Source: Burkholderiaceae bacterium
GTDB taxonomy: Bacteria > Pseudomonadota > Gammaproteobacteria > Burkholderiales > Burkholderiaceae_E
Direction: 5' to 3'
NCBI GenBank assembly: GCA_023954045.1
Contig: JAMLIR010000003.1
Coordinates: forward strand, 1-64,000
DNA length: 64,000 nucleotides
Notes under the pieces: model-generated
The model's database searches: none
Told to the model about the DNA's origin: nothing
Seen by the model: the letters and a program-made list of their open reading frames with translations, nothing else
Shown here: positions 7,781 through 16,699 of the stretch, piece by piece
Numbering within the stretch: position 1 is the stretch's first letter
Layout: each line of letters opens with the position of its first letter
Program-made: the position numbers and the translations under genes

Positions 7781-9307
7781 TTGAGCGAGCACGGCGCGGC
7801 GCGTCGGGTCACGATCGTCGGCGGCGGCTTCAGCGGCGCGTCGATGGCGGTGCAGCTGGTTCGCGCGAGCCCGCTGCCGCTCGCGATCACGATCGTCGAG
7901 CCGCGCGAGTCCGCGGGCCCCGGGCTCGCGTACTCGGCCGCCGATCCCGACCACCGGTTGAACGGCCCGACCTGGTCGCACTCGATCCTTCCCGACGACG
8001 CCGGGCACTTCACGCGCTGGTGCGAGTCGCACTCGATCCTGCTGCGCGATCCCGAGGCCGTCGCGGCCGACGGCAATGCGTTCGTGCGGCGCGGCGACTA
8101 CGGCGAGTACCTGGCCGACGCGGTGCGCGCGCACGCGCGCTGGCCGGCGACCGGCTCGCGCATCGCACACCTGCGCGACCGCGCGGTCGGCCTTGCGCCC
8201 GGGCGCGAATCGATCGCGCTGCACACCGCCGGCGGGCGCGTGCTCGAGTCGGAGATGCTGGTGGTCGCGACCGGCAATCCGCTGCCGAGGCTGCAGGCTC
8301 CGTTCGCCCGCGCGCTCGCCGACCACCCGTCGGTGATCGAGAATCCGCTCGAGACGACGCGGCTGGCGGGCATCGATCCGCAGGCGAGGGTGCTCGTCGT
8401 CGGCAGCGGGCTCACCGCGCTCGACGTCGTCTCGACGCTGGTGCGCGCGGGTCGTCCCGGCCCGGTCGTCGTCGCGTCGCGACGCGGGCTCAGGCCGCGC
8501 CCGCAGCCGCCTTCGGGGTCGCCGGGAGGCGGCGCCTCGCCATTGCCCGGTGCCGACGCGCCGGTCCCCCTCGAGCGCATCATGGGCTCGGTGCCCGGCT
8601 TCCTGCTGCGCGAGGCGCCGCCGACGCTGCGCGGCTGGGTGCGCGCGTTGCGCGCCAGGATCCGCGAGGTCGAAGCGCAGGGCGAGAGCTGGCACAGGGG
8701 ATTCGACGAGCTGCGCGACGTCGTCTGGCAAGCCTGGCCGCTGCTGCCGGCCGCCGAGCAGCGCCGGTTCCTGCGCAGGATGCGCGTCTGGTACGACGCG
8801 CACCGGTTTCGCGCCCCGCCGCAGAACGACGCGCTGGTGCGCGACGCGGAGGCGCGCGGCGGCGTCCGATTCCGCGCTGCGCGGTTGCGGGCGGTCGAGC
8901 CGTCGGTCGGCGGCGCGCTGCGCGTGCACTTCGCCGACCCCGGCGGCGCCGGCGAATCGGTCGAGTCGTTCGATGCGATCGTCAACTGCACCGGACTCGA
9001 CGTCGCCGCGCGCCTGCGCGCGAGCCCGTTCCTCGCGTCGCTCGTCGACGACGGGTGGCTGCGCGTGGACGACGCGGGTATCGGCTTCGCGGTCGACGCG
9101 AATTGCAGCGCGATCGGCGCCGACGCGCGCGTGCGCTCCGCGCTTCGCGTCGTCGGTCCGCCGACGGCGGGCACCTTCGGCGACCCGCTCGGCGCCATGT
9201 TCATCGCGGCCCAGATCTGGCGGATGCTGCCCGACGCGCTGGCGTTCCTCGCGCAGGCGCAGGCGCCTTCGCCGCCTCGGCCGTTCCAGCCGCTTTCGCC
9301 GTTCTAG
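7781..9307 (+). CDS. FAD/NAD(P)-binding oxidoreductase-like protein (COG4529 type)
   Basis: A 508-residue protein opening with a dinucleotide-binding fold, VTIVGGGFSGASMAVQL, then the VEPRESAGPGLAYS segment typical of the FAD-NAD(P)-binding family related to HI0933/YdhS. A second GxGxT-like Rossmann motif (VLVVGSGLTALDVVSTL, about residues 205-221) suggests a second nucleotide site. TTG at 7781 is chosen because GGGAGGAAGCC lies directly upstream. Its 3' end overlaps the end of the converging TetR gene by 107 bases. The reaction is not known for this family. The last residues come from an 18-bp tandem repeat whose second copy creates the stop codon. Confidence 0.75.
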   Translation: MSEHGAARRVTIVGGGFSGASMAVQLVRASPLPLAITIVEPRESAGPGLAYSAADPDHRLNGPTWSHSILPDDAGHFTRWCESHSILLRDPEAVAADGNAFVRRGDYGEYLADAVRAHARWPATGSRIAHLRDRAVGLAPGRESIALHTAGGRVLESEMLVVATGNPLPRLQAPFARALADHPSVIENPLETTRLAGIDPQARVLVVGSGLTALDVVSTLVRAGRPGPVVVASRRGLRPRPQPPSGSPGGGASPLPGADAPVPLERIMGSVPGFLLREAPPTLRGWVRALRARIREVEAQGESWHRGFDELRDVVWQAWPLLPAAEQRRFLRRMRVWYDAHRFRAPPQNDALVRDAEARGGVRFRAARLRAVEPSVGGALRVHFADPGGAGESVESFDAIVNCTGLDVAARLRASPFLASLVDDGWLRVDDAGIGFAVDANCSAIGADARVRSALRVVGPPTAGTFGDPLGAMFIAAQIWRMLPDALAFLAQAQAPSPPRPFQPLSPF

Positions 9308-9980
9308 CCGCTTTCGCCGTCGGCGCGCGCGCGGGCCGCGCGGCGCGCGCGTCGGGCCGGAACAGGCCGTGCAGCAGCAGGCCGTAGAGTTCCTCGACCG
9401 CTTCGCGGTACGACAGCCGCGAGGCCGCGAGGAACGCCGGCTCGCGGATCCGGCGTAGCGACGCGGCCATCACTTCGGCGACCAGGTAAGGGTCGATGCC
9501 GCGGAACAGGCCCAGCTCGACGCAGCGCGCGACCAGCCGGCGCAGCCCGTCGATCCGCTCGCGCTGGTGCCGCTCCCACATCGCGTTGGCCGGGGGGTAG
9601 CCGGTCATGTCCTGCATCAGCGTCGCCGAGAGCTTGCGCGCCGCATCGATCGCCGGCATCAGGTACGGCTCGAACGCCTGGTCCGGCGGCACCGCGGCGG
9701 CGCCCTTCGCGCCCTGGTCACGCAGCCGCGTCAGGTAGCGGTCGAAGACCCGCAGGAACAGCGCCTCCTTGCTGTCGGCCAGCTCGTAGAAGCTGCGCCG
9801 CGAGCAGCGCAGCCGGCTCGCGAGGTCGGCGAGCGTCACCTTGCGGAAGCCCTCCTCGAGGAAGATCGTCTCGAGCTCGTCGAGCAGCTGCCGCTGGCGC
9901 GGCGCGAGTCCGGCGTCGCCGTCGGGGCCCGCCGGGCGAGGCCGCGGCCGGGCGGGTGGTGCTGCGCGCTTCGTCGTCAA
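9201..9980 (-). CDS. TetR-family transcriptional regulator
   Basis: A 259-residue repressor-type protein. The N-terminal helix-turn-helix is seen in LLDELETIFLEEGFRKVTLA followed by DLASRLRCSRRSFYELADSK, and the ligand-binding helices follow. TTG at 9980 is preferred over a longer reading to 10082 because AGGAGG (9989-9994) lies eight bases before it and the longer form would run through the operator palindrome. The C-terminal 45 residues are a low-complexity Ala/Pro/Arg/Lys tail, probably disordered. The gene is divergent from the hyuA operon, which it most likely represses together with itself. The ligand is probably a substrate or intermediate of that operon. Confidence 0.85.
   Translation of the reverse strand: MTTKRAAPPARPRPRPAGPDGDAGLAPRQRQLLDELETIFLEEGFRKVTLADLASRLRCSRRSFYELADSKEALFLRVFDRYLTRLRDQGAKGAAAVPPDQAFEPYLMPAIDAARKLSATLMQDMTGYPPANAMWERHQRERIDGLRRLVARCVELGLFRGIDPYLVAEVMAASLRRIREPAFLAASRLSYREAVEELYGLLLHGLFRPDARAARPARAPTAKAARTAKAAGTAEAAKAPAPARGTPARRAASARSGPR
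9282..9317. repeat. 18-bp tandem duplication carrying a stop codon in its second copy
   Basis: Two adjacent 18-base units, 9282-9299 and 9300-9317, differ only at one base (C at 9287, T at 9305). That change turns CAG into the TAG that ends the FAD-binding protein gene. The repeat also lies inside the 3' end of the TetR gene on the other strand, where it encodes part of the Ala-rich tail. Confidence 0.75.
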
Positions 9981-10005
9981 GGTCGTCGCCTCCTGCGGCG
10001 CGTCT

Positions 10006-10031
10006 GGTACCGGAACGTGGTTTCCGGTACC
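10006..10031. promoter_or_regulatory. Perfect inverted repeat, likely TetR operator
   Basis: Arms GGTACCGGAA (10006-10015) and TTCCGGTACC (10022-10031) are exact reverse complements separated by six bases. The site lies 11 bases upstream of the ribosome binding site of the TetR gene and about 100 bases upstream of hyuA, in the divergent spacer. Its length and symmetry fit a dimeric TetR operator controlling both directions. Confidence 0.75.
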
Positions 10032-10133
10032 ATCGATCCCGCGGCCGGATTCCGCGACCGCGGCGCCGGTCGCCGCGCCCATCGCGTCGCCGGGTGCGGA
10101 AATCTACACCGAACCCGATCGGCGGAGACACGG

Positions 10134-12224
10134 ATGGGTTACCGGATCGGCATCGACGTCGGCGGCACGTTCACCGACTACCTGCTGCTCGACGAGCGCG
10201 GCGCGACCCGGGCGCACAAGGTGCTGTCGACGCCGGCCGACCCGTCCCAGGCGGTGCTGCAGGGGCTGGGCGAGCTGGCGGCGGGGGTGGGGCTGTCGCT
10301 CCCCGATTTCCTTCGCCGCGTCGACATCATCGTTCACGGCACGACGGTGACCACCAACGCCGTGCTCACCGGCCGCGTCGCGCGCGCCGGCCTGCTCACG
10401 ACGCACGGCTTTCGCGACGCGCTGGCGATGCGCCGCGGCGTGCGCGAGTCGTTCTACGACAACAAGCTCGCCGCGCCGAAGCCGCTGGTGCCCCGGCGCC
10501 TGCGCCTGCCGGTGCGCGGGCGCATCGACCACCGGGGCCGCGAACTCGAGCCCCTGTCGCTCGACGACGTCGAGCGAGCGGTGGCCGTGCTGCAGGCCGA
10601 CGGCGTGGAGGCGGTCGCGGTCTGCTTCATGCACGCGTGGGCCAATCCCGCGCACGAGGAAGCGGCCGCCGGGCTCGTCGCGGGGCTGATGCCCGATGCC
10701 TACCTGTCGGTGTCGAGTCGCGTGCTGCCGCAGGTGCGCTACTACGAGCGCACCAGCACCACCGTGCTCAACGCAGCGGTCGGGCCGATCCTGCGCCGCT
10801 ACGTCGAAAATCTGCGGCGCCGCCTCGCCGAAGGCGGCTTCGGCGGCGCGCTGCGCATCATGCAGTCCAACGGCGGCGTCACGTCGCCCGAGGCGGTCGC
10901 CGCGCTCGCCGCGTCGACGCTTCTGTCGGGGCCGGCAGCGGCGCCGACCGCGGGCCTCGCGGCGCTGCGCGCGCACGGCGAGGACGGCTTCATCACGGTC
11001 GACATGGGCGGCACCAGTTTCGACGCGGCGCTGGTCGTCGGCGGCGCGCCGTCGATCACCACGTCGAGCTCGGTCAGCCGCTTCGCGCTTGCACTGCCGT
11101 CGATGGACATCGTCACGATCGGCGCCGGCGGCGGCTCGATCGCGTGGATCGACGACGGGCTGCTGAAGATGGGGCCGCAGAGCGCCGGCGCGGACCCGGG
11201 ACCCGCCTGCTACGGCCGCGGCGGCGCGCAGCCGACCTGCAGCGACGCGAACCTGGTCCTCGGCTACCTGTCCCCGTCGTTCTTCGCCGGCGGCAGCATC
11301 CGGCTCGACGCCGGGGCGGCGCGCGCGGCGGTCGAGCGCGGCGTGGCCGCGCCGCTCGGCATGGACGTGGTGCGCGCCGCGCACGGCATGTACCAGGTCA
11401 TGAACGTCAACATGGCCTCGGCGATCCGCGAGATCTCGGTGCAGAAGGGATGGGACCCGCGCGAGTTCCCGCTGGTCTGCGCCGGCGGCGCCGGCGCGAT
11501 CCACGCGGCGATGATCGCGCGCGAGCTCGGCATCCGCCGGGTGCTGGTGCCGCGCGACGCAGCGATCTTCTGCGCCTCGGGGATGCTGCGCACCGATCTG
11601 AAGCACGATTTCGTGCGCAGCCAGGCGGGCGTGCTGGGCGACGCGACGGCCGCACCCGGCCGGATCGGCGCGCTGGTCGACGAGATGGCCGCCGAGGCCG
11701 ACGCCGTGCTGCAGGCCGAGGGGATCGCGCCCGGACGGCGCCGCCTGTCGTTTGCGCTCGACCTGCGCTATCGCGGCCAGTACCACGAGGTGTCGGTCGC
11801 GGCGAGCGCCGGCCAGCTGCGCGAAGGGGCCTGGGACGCGGTCCGCGAGGCCTTTCACCAGCGTCACGACCGGCTCTACGGCTACGCGCTTCGCGACGAG
11901 GCGACGCCTGTCGAGATGGTCAGCGTGCGCCTGTCGGCAGTGGGCGAGACCGACAAGCCGCCGCAGGTCGACGAACCGCGCGACGGCGAGGACGCCGCGC
12001 ACGCGCTGAAGGGCAGCCGCGCGGTCTTCCAGCCGGACGTCGGGGAGTTCCGCGAGACACCGGTCTACGACGGCGACCGGTTGCGGCACGGCAACCGCCT
12101 GCAAGGACCCGCGATCGTCGAGAAGGTGACCACGACGGTGTTCGTCCCGGCGGGCTTCGGGCTCGCGGTCGACGCGCTCGGAGGCTTCCTGCTCGAGGAC
12201 ACGACAACGGAGACACAGCGATGA
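10134..12224 (+). CDS. Hydantoinase/oxoprolinase family protein, HyuA-type ATPase subunit
   Basis: A 696-residue HyuA-family protein. It opens GYRIGIDVGGTFTDYLLLD, the phosphate-binding motif of the hydantoinase A/oxoprolinase N-terminal domain. Conserved segments include IVHGTTVTTNAVL and VDMGGTSFDAALV. The family uses ATP to activate a carbonyl or amide for ring opening or carboxylation (N-methylhydantoinase, 5-oxoprolinase, acetone and acetophenone carboxylases). GGCGGAGACAC precedes the ATG. The stop overlaps the hyuB start (ATGA), so the subunits are co-translated. Downstream CoA ligase and SDR genes favour a catabolic carboxylase or amidohydrolase over 5-oxoprolinase. Confidence 0.88.
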   Translation: MGYRIGIDVGGTFTDYLLLDERGATRAHKVLSTPADPSQAVLQGLGELAAGVGLSLPDFLRRVDIIVHGTTVTTNAVLTGRVARAGLLTTHGFRDALAMRRGVRESFYDNKLAAPKPLVPRRLRLPVRGRIDHRGRELEPLSLDDVERAVAVLQADGVEAVAVCFMHAWANPAHEEAAAGLVAGLMPDAYLSVSSRVLPQVRYYERTSTTVLNAAVGPILRRYVENLRRRLAEGGFGGALRIMQSNGGVTSPEAVAALAASTLLSGPAAAPTAGLAALRAHGEDGFITVDMGGTSFDAALVVGGAPSITTSSSVSRFALALPSMDIVTIGAGGGSIAWIDDGLLKMGPQSAGADPGPACYGRGGAQPTCSDANLVLGYLSPSFFAGGSIRLDAGAARAAVERGVAAPLGMDVVRAAHGMYQVMNVNMASAIREISVQKGWDPREFPLVCAGGAGAIHAAMIARELGIRRVLVPRDAAIFCASGMLRTDLKHDFVRSQAGVLGDATAAPGRIGALVDEMAAEADAVLQAEGIAPGRRRLSFALDLRYRGQYHEVSVAASAGQLREGAWDAVREAFHQRHDRLYGYALRDEATPVEMVSVRLSAVGETDKPPQVDEPRDGEDAAHALKGSRAVFQPDVGEFRETPVYDGDRLRHGNRLQGPAIVEKVTTTVFVPAGFGLAVDALGGFLLEDTTTETQR

Positions 12225-13963
12225 GCACGAACGTCGATCCGATTCGCGCTTCCGTGCTGCACCGGCGGCTGAAGTCGATCACCGAGGAGATGGGGCTGAC
12301 GCTGCTGCGCACCACGCGCTCGCCGATCCTGAACGAGGCGCGCGACTTCGTCACCGGGCTGTACGACGCCCGAGGCCGGATGCTCGAGCAGTCCGAGTAC
12401 ATCCCGGTGCTCGCGTTCGCGCTGCAGCCCGCCTGCGAGCACGTCGCCGCGTACTTCGGCGACGACGTCCACGAGGGCGACGTGATCCTGCACAACGACG
12501 TCTTCTCGGGCGGCAACCAGAACAACGACGTCGCGGTGTTCCGTCCGATCTTCCGCGAGCGCCGCCTGGTGGCGTGGGCCGCCTGCAAGGGCCACCAGGC
12601 CGACATCGGCGGCGCGCAGGCGGGCGGGTACAACCCCGAGGCGCGCGAAGTCTGGCAGGAGGCGCTGCGCATCACGCCGCTGAAGGTCCACGAGCGCGGG
12701 CGCCTGCGGCGCGACGTCTGGCGCATGATCTTCGCCAACATCCGCTACGGCATCGTCGAGGAGGACATCAAGGCGCAGATCGGCGCGACCCGGGTCGGCG
12801 AGCGCGGCATGCACGAACTGTTCGGGCGCTTCGATGCGCGCGCGTTCGACGACTGCGTCGAGTACCTGTTCGACGCGTCGGAACGCATGGTCAGGCGCGA
12901 GATCGCGGCGATCCCGGACGGCGTCTACCGAGGCGAGAGCTGGGCCTTCTACGACGGCGTCGACGACGGCTCGAGGATGAGAATCGCGCTGGCCGTGACC
13001 GTCCGCGGCGACGAGGTGACGTTCGACTTCACCGGCTCGTCGCCGCAGACGCCGGGCTTCGTCAACGCGCCGTTCTCGGCGACCGCATCGGCGCTGCTGC
13101 TGACCTTCCTGATGCTGATCAACCCGGACGTGCCTCACAACGGGGGCATCCTGCGCCCGATCCGGATCGTCAACCCCGAGGGCTCGTTCCTGAACGCGAG
13201 CTTCCCGGCGGCGACGACGTTCGGCAACTCGATCACCGGCCCGACCTCCGACGCGATCTTCCGCGCGTTCTCGCAGGCGCTGCCGAAGATGGTGACCGCC
13301 GGCTGGAACCGGATGATGGGCTTCACCATCACCGGGCGCGATCCGCGCAGCGACCGGTCCTACGTCGACATCCTGTTCCTCGCGTTGAAGGGCGGCTCGG
13401 GCGCCACCTGGGGGGCGGACGGCTACGACCACATCGGCCTGATCAACTGCGCTGGCGGGATCCTGGCGCAGGACTACGAGATGTTCGAGATCCACGACCC
13501 GCACCGACTGCTGCGCCACGAGTACGCGCCCGACTCGGCAGGTGCCGGGCGCTGGCGCGGCGGGCTCGGCGTCGAGACCGAGTTCGTCATCGACGGCGAG
13601 GACGTCACCGGCATCGCGTTCGGCGACGGCGTCGAGGAGGAGGCGCGCGCGTTCGGGCTGTTCGGCGGCAAGGCGGGCGGCGTCAACGAGATCACGATCA
13701 CCGCGCCCGACGGCAGCGTGCGCCGCCCGAAAGCCAAGGAGATCCTGCGCGGCATCCCGCGCGGCGCGGTCTACCGGCAGCGCGCCGGCGGCGGAGGCGG
13801 CTACGGCGATCCGCGCGAGCGGCCGGTCGGGCTCGTCGTGGCCGACGTGCTCGACGGCGTGCTGAGCGTCGAGGCCGCGCGCGACGACTACGGCGTCGTC
13901 GTCGACCAGCGCACGCTCGCGCTCGACGAGCAGGCGACCCGGCTGTGCAGGGGCACGCGATGA
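12221..13963 (+). CDS. Hydantoinase B/oxoprolinase family protein, HyuB-type subunit
   Basis: A 580-residue HyuB-family protein and partner of the preceding HyuA. The start region (RLKSITEEMGLTLLRTTRS) and the DVILHNDVFSGGNQNNDVAV block are hallmark HyuB segments, and the C terminus ends in the family's glycine-rich RAGGGGGYGDPRERP. HyuB subunits carry part of the active site, often with metal. The gene overlaps the VOC gene by ATGA at 13960-13963. It is slightly longer than many HyuB proteins but is not fused to HyuA. Confidence 0.88.
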   Translation: MSTNVDPIRASVLHRRLKSITEEMGLTLLRTTRSPILNEARDFVTGLYDARGRMLEQSEYIPVLAFALQPACEHVAAYFGDDVHEGDVILHNDVFSGGNQNNDVAVFRPIFRERRLVAWAACKGHQADIGGAQAGGYNPEAREVWQEALRITPLKVHERGRLRRDVWRMIFANIRYGIVEEDIKAQIGATRVGERGMHELFGRFDARAFDDCVEYLFDASERMVRREIAAIPDGVYRGESWAFYDGVDDGSRMRIALAVTVRGDEVTFDFTGSSPQTPGFVNAPFSATASALLLTFLMLINPDVPHNGGILRPIRIVNPEGSFLNASFPAATTFGNSITGPTSDAIFRAFSQALPKMVTAGWNRMMGFTITGRDPRSDRSYVDILFLALKGGSGATWGADGYDHIGLINCAGGILAQDYEMFEIHDPHRLLRHEYAPDSAGAGRWRGGLGVETEFVIDGEDVTGIAFGDGVEEEARAFGLFGGKAGGVNEITITAPDGSVRRPKAKEILRGIPRGAVYRQRAGGGGGYGDPRERPVGLVVADVLDGVLSVEAARDDYGVVVDQRTLALDEQATRLCRGTR

Positions 13964-14391
13964 AGCCGCCGCGCATCGACCACCTCGGCATCGTCGTCGA
14001 CGAGCTCGAGCCCGCCATCGCGGCGATGGCGCGGCTGCTGCCGGGCGCGCCGCTGCGCCGCCGCTCGGTGCCCGATGCGGGGCTCGAGGTGGCCGAGTTC
14101 CACGCCGAGAACCTGATCGTCGAGCTGCTGCGCTACACCGATCGCGGCGACGGCTTCGGCCGCGCGGTGATGGGCGACACACCCGGGGTCAATCACCTCT
14201 CGCTGTCGGTGCCCGACCTGGACGCCGCGCTCGCCCGGTTGCGCGCCGACGGGGTCGAGCCGCTGCCGGGCTTTCCGCGGCGCGGAGCGCACGGCCGGAT
14301 CGCGTTCCTGCCGCACGAAAGCGTCACGGGCCTGCGCTTCGAGTTGTGCGAGCCCGACGAGGACGGCCCGGCGCCTGGGGAGCCGTCGTGA
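13960..14391 (+). CDS. VOC (glyoxalase/methylmalonyl-CoA epimerase-like) family protein
   Basis: A 143-residue protein with the paired beta-alpha-beta-beta-beta modules of the vicinal oxygen chelate fold. His8 in IDHLGIVV and the HLSLSV segment in the second module are placed like metal ligands of glyoxalase I and methylmalonyl-CoA epimerase. Glu near the C terminus (FELCEPDE) could complete the site. It is embedded by four-base overlaps between hyuB and the CoA ligase, so it probably acts on the same metabolite, for example as an epimerase of a 2-substituted acid or CoA ester. The exact reaction is not known. Confidence 0.75.
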   Translation: MKPPRIDHLGIVVDELEPAIAAMARLLPGAPLRRRSVPDAGLEVAEFHAENLIVELLRYTDRGDGFGRAVMGDTPGVNHLSLSVPDLDAALARLRADGVEPLPGFPRRGAHGRIAFLPHESVTGLRFELCEPDEDGPAPGEPS

Positions 14392-15794
14392 ACGGGGCGC
14401 CGGTGAAGCACGCAGGCACGGACGGCGGACGCCGCCTCTGGAACGAGGCGGTCGAGACGATGTCGCGCGACGCGATCGCCGACCTGCAATGGCGGCGGCT
14501 GCAGCGCCAGGTCCGCTACAACTACGAGCGTTCGCCGGTGCACCGGCGCAAGTTCGACGAGGCGGGCGCCCGGCCCGAGGACATCCGCAGCCTCGGGGAC
14601 TTCGCGCGGATCCCGGTGATGACGAAGGACGAGCACCGCCGCATCCAGGAGGAATCCCTCGAGCGCCACGGCAGCCCGTTCGCGCTGCTGGCCTGCGCCG
14701 CGCCCGAGGAGATCGTGCGAATCAACGCGACCTCGGGCACCACCGGCGTGCCGACGCTGTACACGCTCACCGCGCACGACGTGGCGACGGTCAACGAGAT
14801 GCACGCGCGCAAGTACTGGCGCGCCGGGATCCGGCCCGGGCACGTGATGCTGCAGGCGCTGTCGCTGAGCATGTTCACCGGCGGCCTGCCGTTGTCGCAG
14901 GGCATCATGCACCTGGGCGCCTGCGTCGTACCGGTGGGCATCGAGGGCGGCACCCGGCGCGTCCTGGACATCGCGCGGATCACGCGCCCGCACGCGATCG
15001 TCGCGACGCCGTCGTTCGGGCAGTACCTGATCGAGGAGGCGCCGAAGCTCACCGGCCGCCCGGCCCGCGAACTGGGCCTGCGCTGGTTCTTCTGCGCGGG
15101 CGAGGGCGGCGGCAGCGATCCCGAAGTCAGGCGCGCGCTCGCCGAGGGTTTCGGGGCCCGCGTCTTCGACCACACCGGCGGCGGCCACGCGTTCCACGGC
15201 ATTTCGTGCGATGCCCCGCCCGAAGCCTGCGCCGGCATGCACTTCGTCTCCGAGGACCACTGCCTGCTCGAGCTGGTCGACCCGGCCACCCGCGCCCCGA
15301 TCCCGCTGAGCCACGGCGCGACCGGGGAAATGGTCTTCACGTTCCTGGACTGGCGCGGCGGCCCGTTCATGCGCTACGCGCTCGGCGACCTGCTGCAGGT
15401 GTGGACCGAGCCCTGCGGCTGCGGGATGCCCGGGATCCGCTTCGCGATCCTGGGACGCGCCGACGACATGCTGACGGTGAAGGGGGTCAACGTCTATCCG
15501 CAGGCGGTCGCGAACACGATCTTCCGGCTCTATCCGCGCGTCACCGGCGCGTTCCGGATCGTGCTCGACTCGCCGGGCCCGCGGGTCACGCCGCCGCTGC
15601 GCATCCGCCTCGAGCACGGCGGGGCGGGCGGCGCCGGGCTCGAGGCACTCGAGCGCGAGCTGAGCGAGCTGTTCCGGCAGACCTTGCGCATCCGTCCGGC
15701 GTTCGAATGGCTGCCGCCCGGATCGCTGCCGCGCGAGGCCGGCAAGACGCGCTACGTCGAGATCGCCGCGCCGCCGGCCGGCACCCCGCGGTGA
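14388..15794 (+). CDS. Phenylacetate-CoA ligase-like AMP-forming enzyme
   Basis: A 468-residue adenylate-forming enzyme of the PaaK-like group. The ATP/AMP phosphate loop reads INATSGTTGVPTLYTLT, the aryl-CoA ligase signature. A GEGGGSDPEVRR block and the C-terminal hinge region ILGRADDMLTVKGVNVYPQ are also as in PaaK relatives. GTG at 14388 overlaps the VOC stop (GTGA). The enzyme would convert a carboxylic acid to its CoA thioester using ATP, probably the product of the HyuA/HyuB reaction. Length is slightly above the usual 430-440 residues. The acid is unknown. Confidence 0.82.
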   Translation: MNGAPVKHAGTDGGRRLWNEAVETMSRDAIADLQWRRLQRQVRYNYERSPVHRRKFDEAGARPEDIRSLGDFARIPVMTKDEHRRIQEESLERHGSPFALLACAAPEEIVRINATSGTTGVPTLYTLTAHDVATVNEMHARKYWRAGIRPGHVMLQALSLSMFTGGLPLSQGIMHLGACVVPVGIEGGTRRVLDIARITRPHAIVATPSFGQYLIEEAPKLTGRPARELGLRWFFCAGEGGGSDPEVRRALAEGFGARVFDHTGGGHAFHGISCDAPPEACAGMHFVSEDHCLLELVDPATRAPIPLSHGATGEMVFTFLDWRGGPFMRYALGDLLQVWTEPCGCGMPGIRFAILGRADDMLTVKGVNVYPQAVANTIFRLYPRVTGAFRIVLDSPGPRVTPPLRIRLEHGGAGGAGLEALERELSELFRQTLRIRPAFEWLPPGSLPREAGKTRYVEIAAPPAGTPR

Positions 15795-15855
15795 CCCGCC
15801 CATCCCATCGAACCGCCGATCGCGCCGGACCGGCGCCCGGCATCGGAGACGCGAC

Positions 15856-16638
15856 ATGGACATGAAGCTCGGAGGCCGCACGGCACTGATCACCGGAGGC
15901 TCGCAGGGGATCGGCTTTGCCATCGCGCGGATGCTCGCCGCCGAGGGTTGCCACCTGCATCTGGTGGCGCGCTCGGCCGGCGATCTCGACGCGGCGCGCG
16001 CGCGCCTGCGCGAGATCGCCGACGTCGACGTCCGCGTCCACCCGATGGACCTGTCGCAGCGCGGCCGCGTCGAGGAGCTCGCCGCGCGCTGCCCTGACGT
16101 CGACATCCTGGTCAACAACGCCGGGTCGATTCCGCGCGGTTCGATCGAGGAGATCGACGAGGACACCTGGCGCCAGGCATGGGACCTGAAGGTCTTCGGC
16201 TACATCAACATGTGCCGCGCCTACTACCGGACGATGAAGGCGCGGCGCAGCGGCGTGATCGTCAACATTCTCGGCAACGGCGGCGAGCGCGTCGACGCCG
16301 GCTACATCGCCGGCGCGGCAGGCAACGCGTCGCTGATGGCGTTCACCCGCGCGCTGGGCGGCAACAGCCCGGTCGACGGCGTGCGCGTCGTCGGCGTCAA
16401 CCCGGGGCCGGTCGCCACCGAGCGGCTGGTGCGGCTGATGCAGAAGGAGGCGCGCACGCGGCTCGGCGATCCGCAGCGCTGGCAGGAACTCGCTGCGTCG
16501 TTTCCGTTCGGCCGCGCGGCGACGGTCGACGAGATAGCCGCGACCGTCGTGCTGCTCGCGTCCGACCACTCGTCTTACACCAGCGGGACCATCGTGACGA
16601 TCGATGGCGGGATGGCGAATCGCGGGTCGCTGATCTGA
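15856..16638 (+). CDS. SDR-family oxidoreductase lacking the usual YxxxK dyad
   Basis: A 260-residue short-chain dehydrogenase/reductase. The cofactor loop ITGGSQGIG (about residues 14-22) and the VNNAG segment are intact, as is the C-terminal SYTSGTIVTIDGGM block. The region that normally reads Tyr-x3-Lys is AGYIAGAAGN: Tyr150 is present but displaced and Asn157 stands where the lysine would be. It may belong to a divergent SDR subgroup with altered chemistry. It lies 61 bases after the CoA ligase and likely acts on the same pathway, perhaps on a hydroxyacyl-CoA. Confidence 0.8.
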   Translation: MDMKLGGRTALITGGSQGIGFAIARMLAAEGCHLHLVARSAGDLDAARARLREIADVDVRVHPMDLSQRGRVEELAARCPDVDILVNNAGSIPRGSIEEIDEDTWRQAWDLKVFGYINMCRAYYRTMKARRSGVIVNILGNGGERVDAGYIAGAAGNASLMAFTRALGGNSPVDGVRVVGVNPGPVATERLVRLMQKEARTRLGDPQRWQELAASFPFGRAATVDEIAATVVLLASDHSSYTSGTIVTIDGGMANRGSLI

Positions 16639-16699
16639 GGGCCTTCCACGCCGGAATCGTCGTCGCGCGAACGCGGCGCGGGCGGGCAGCGGGCGGGGT

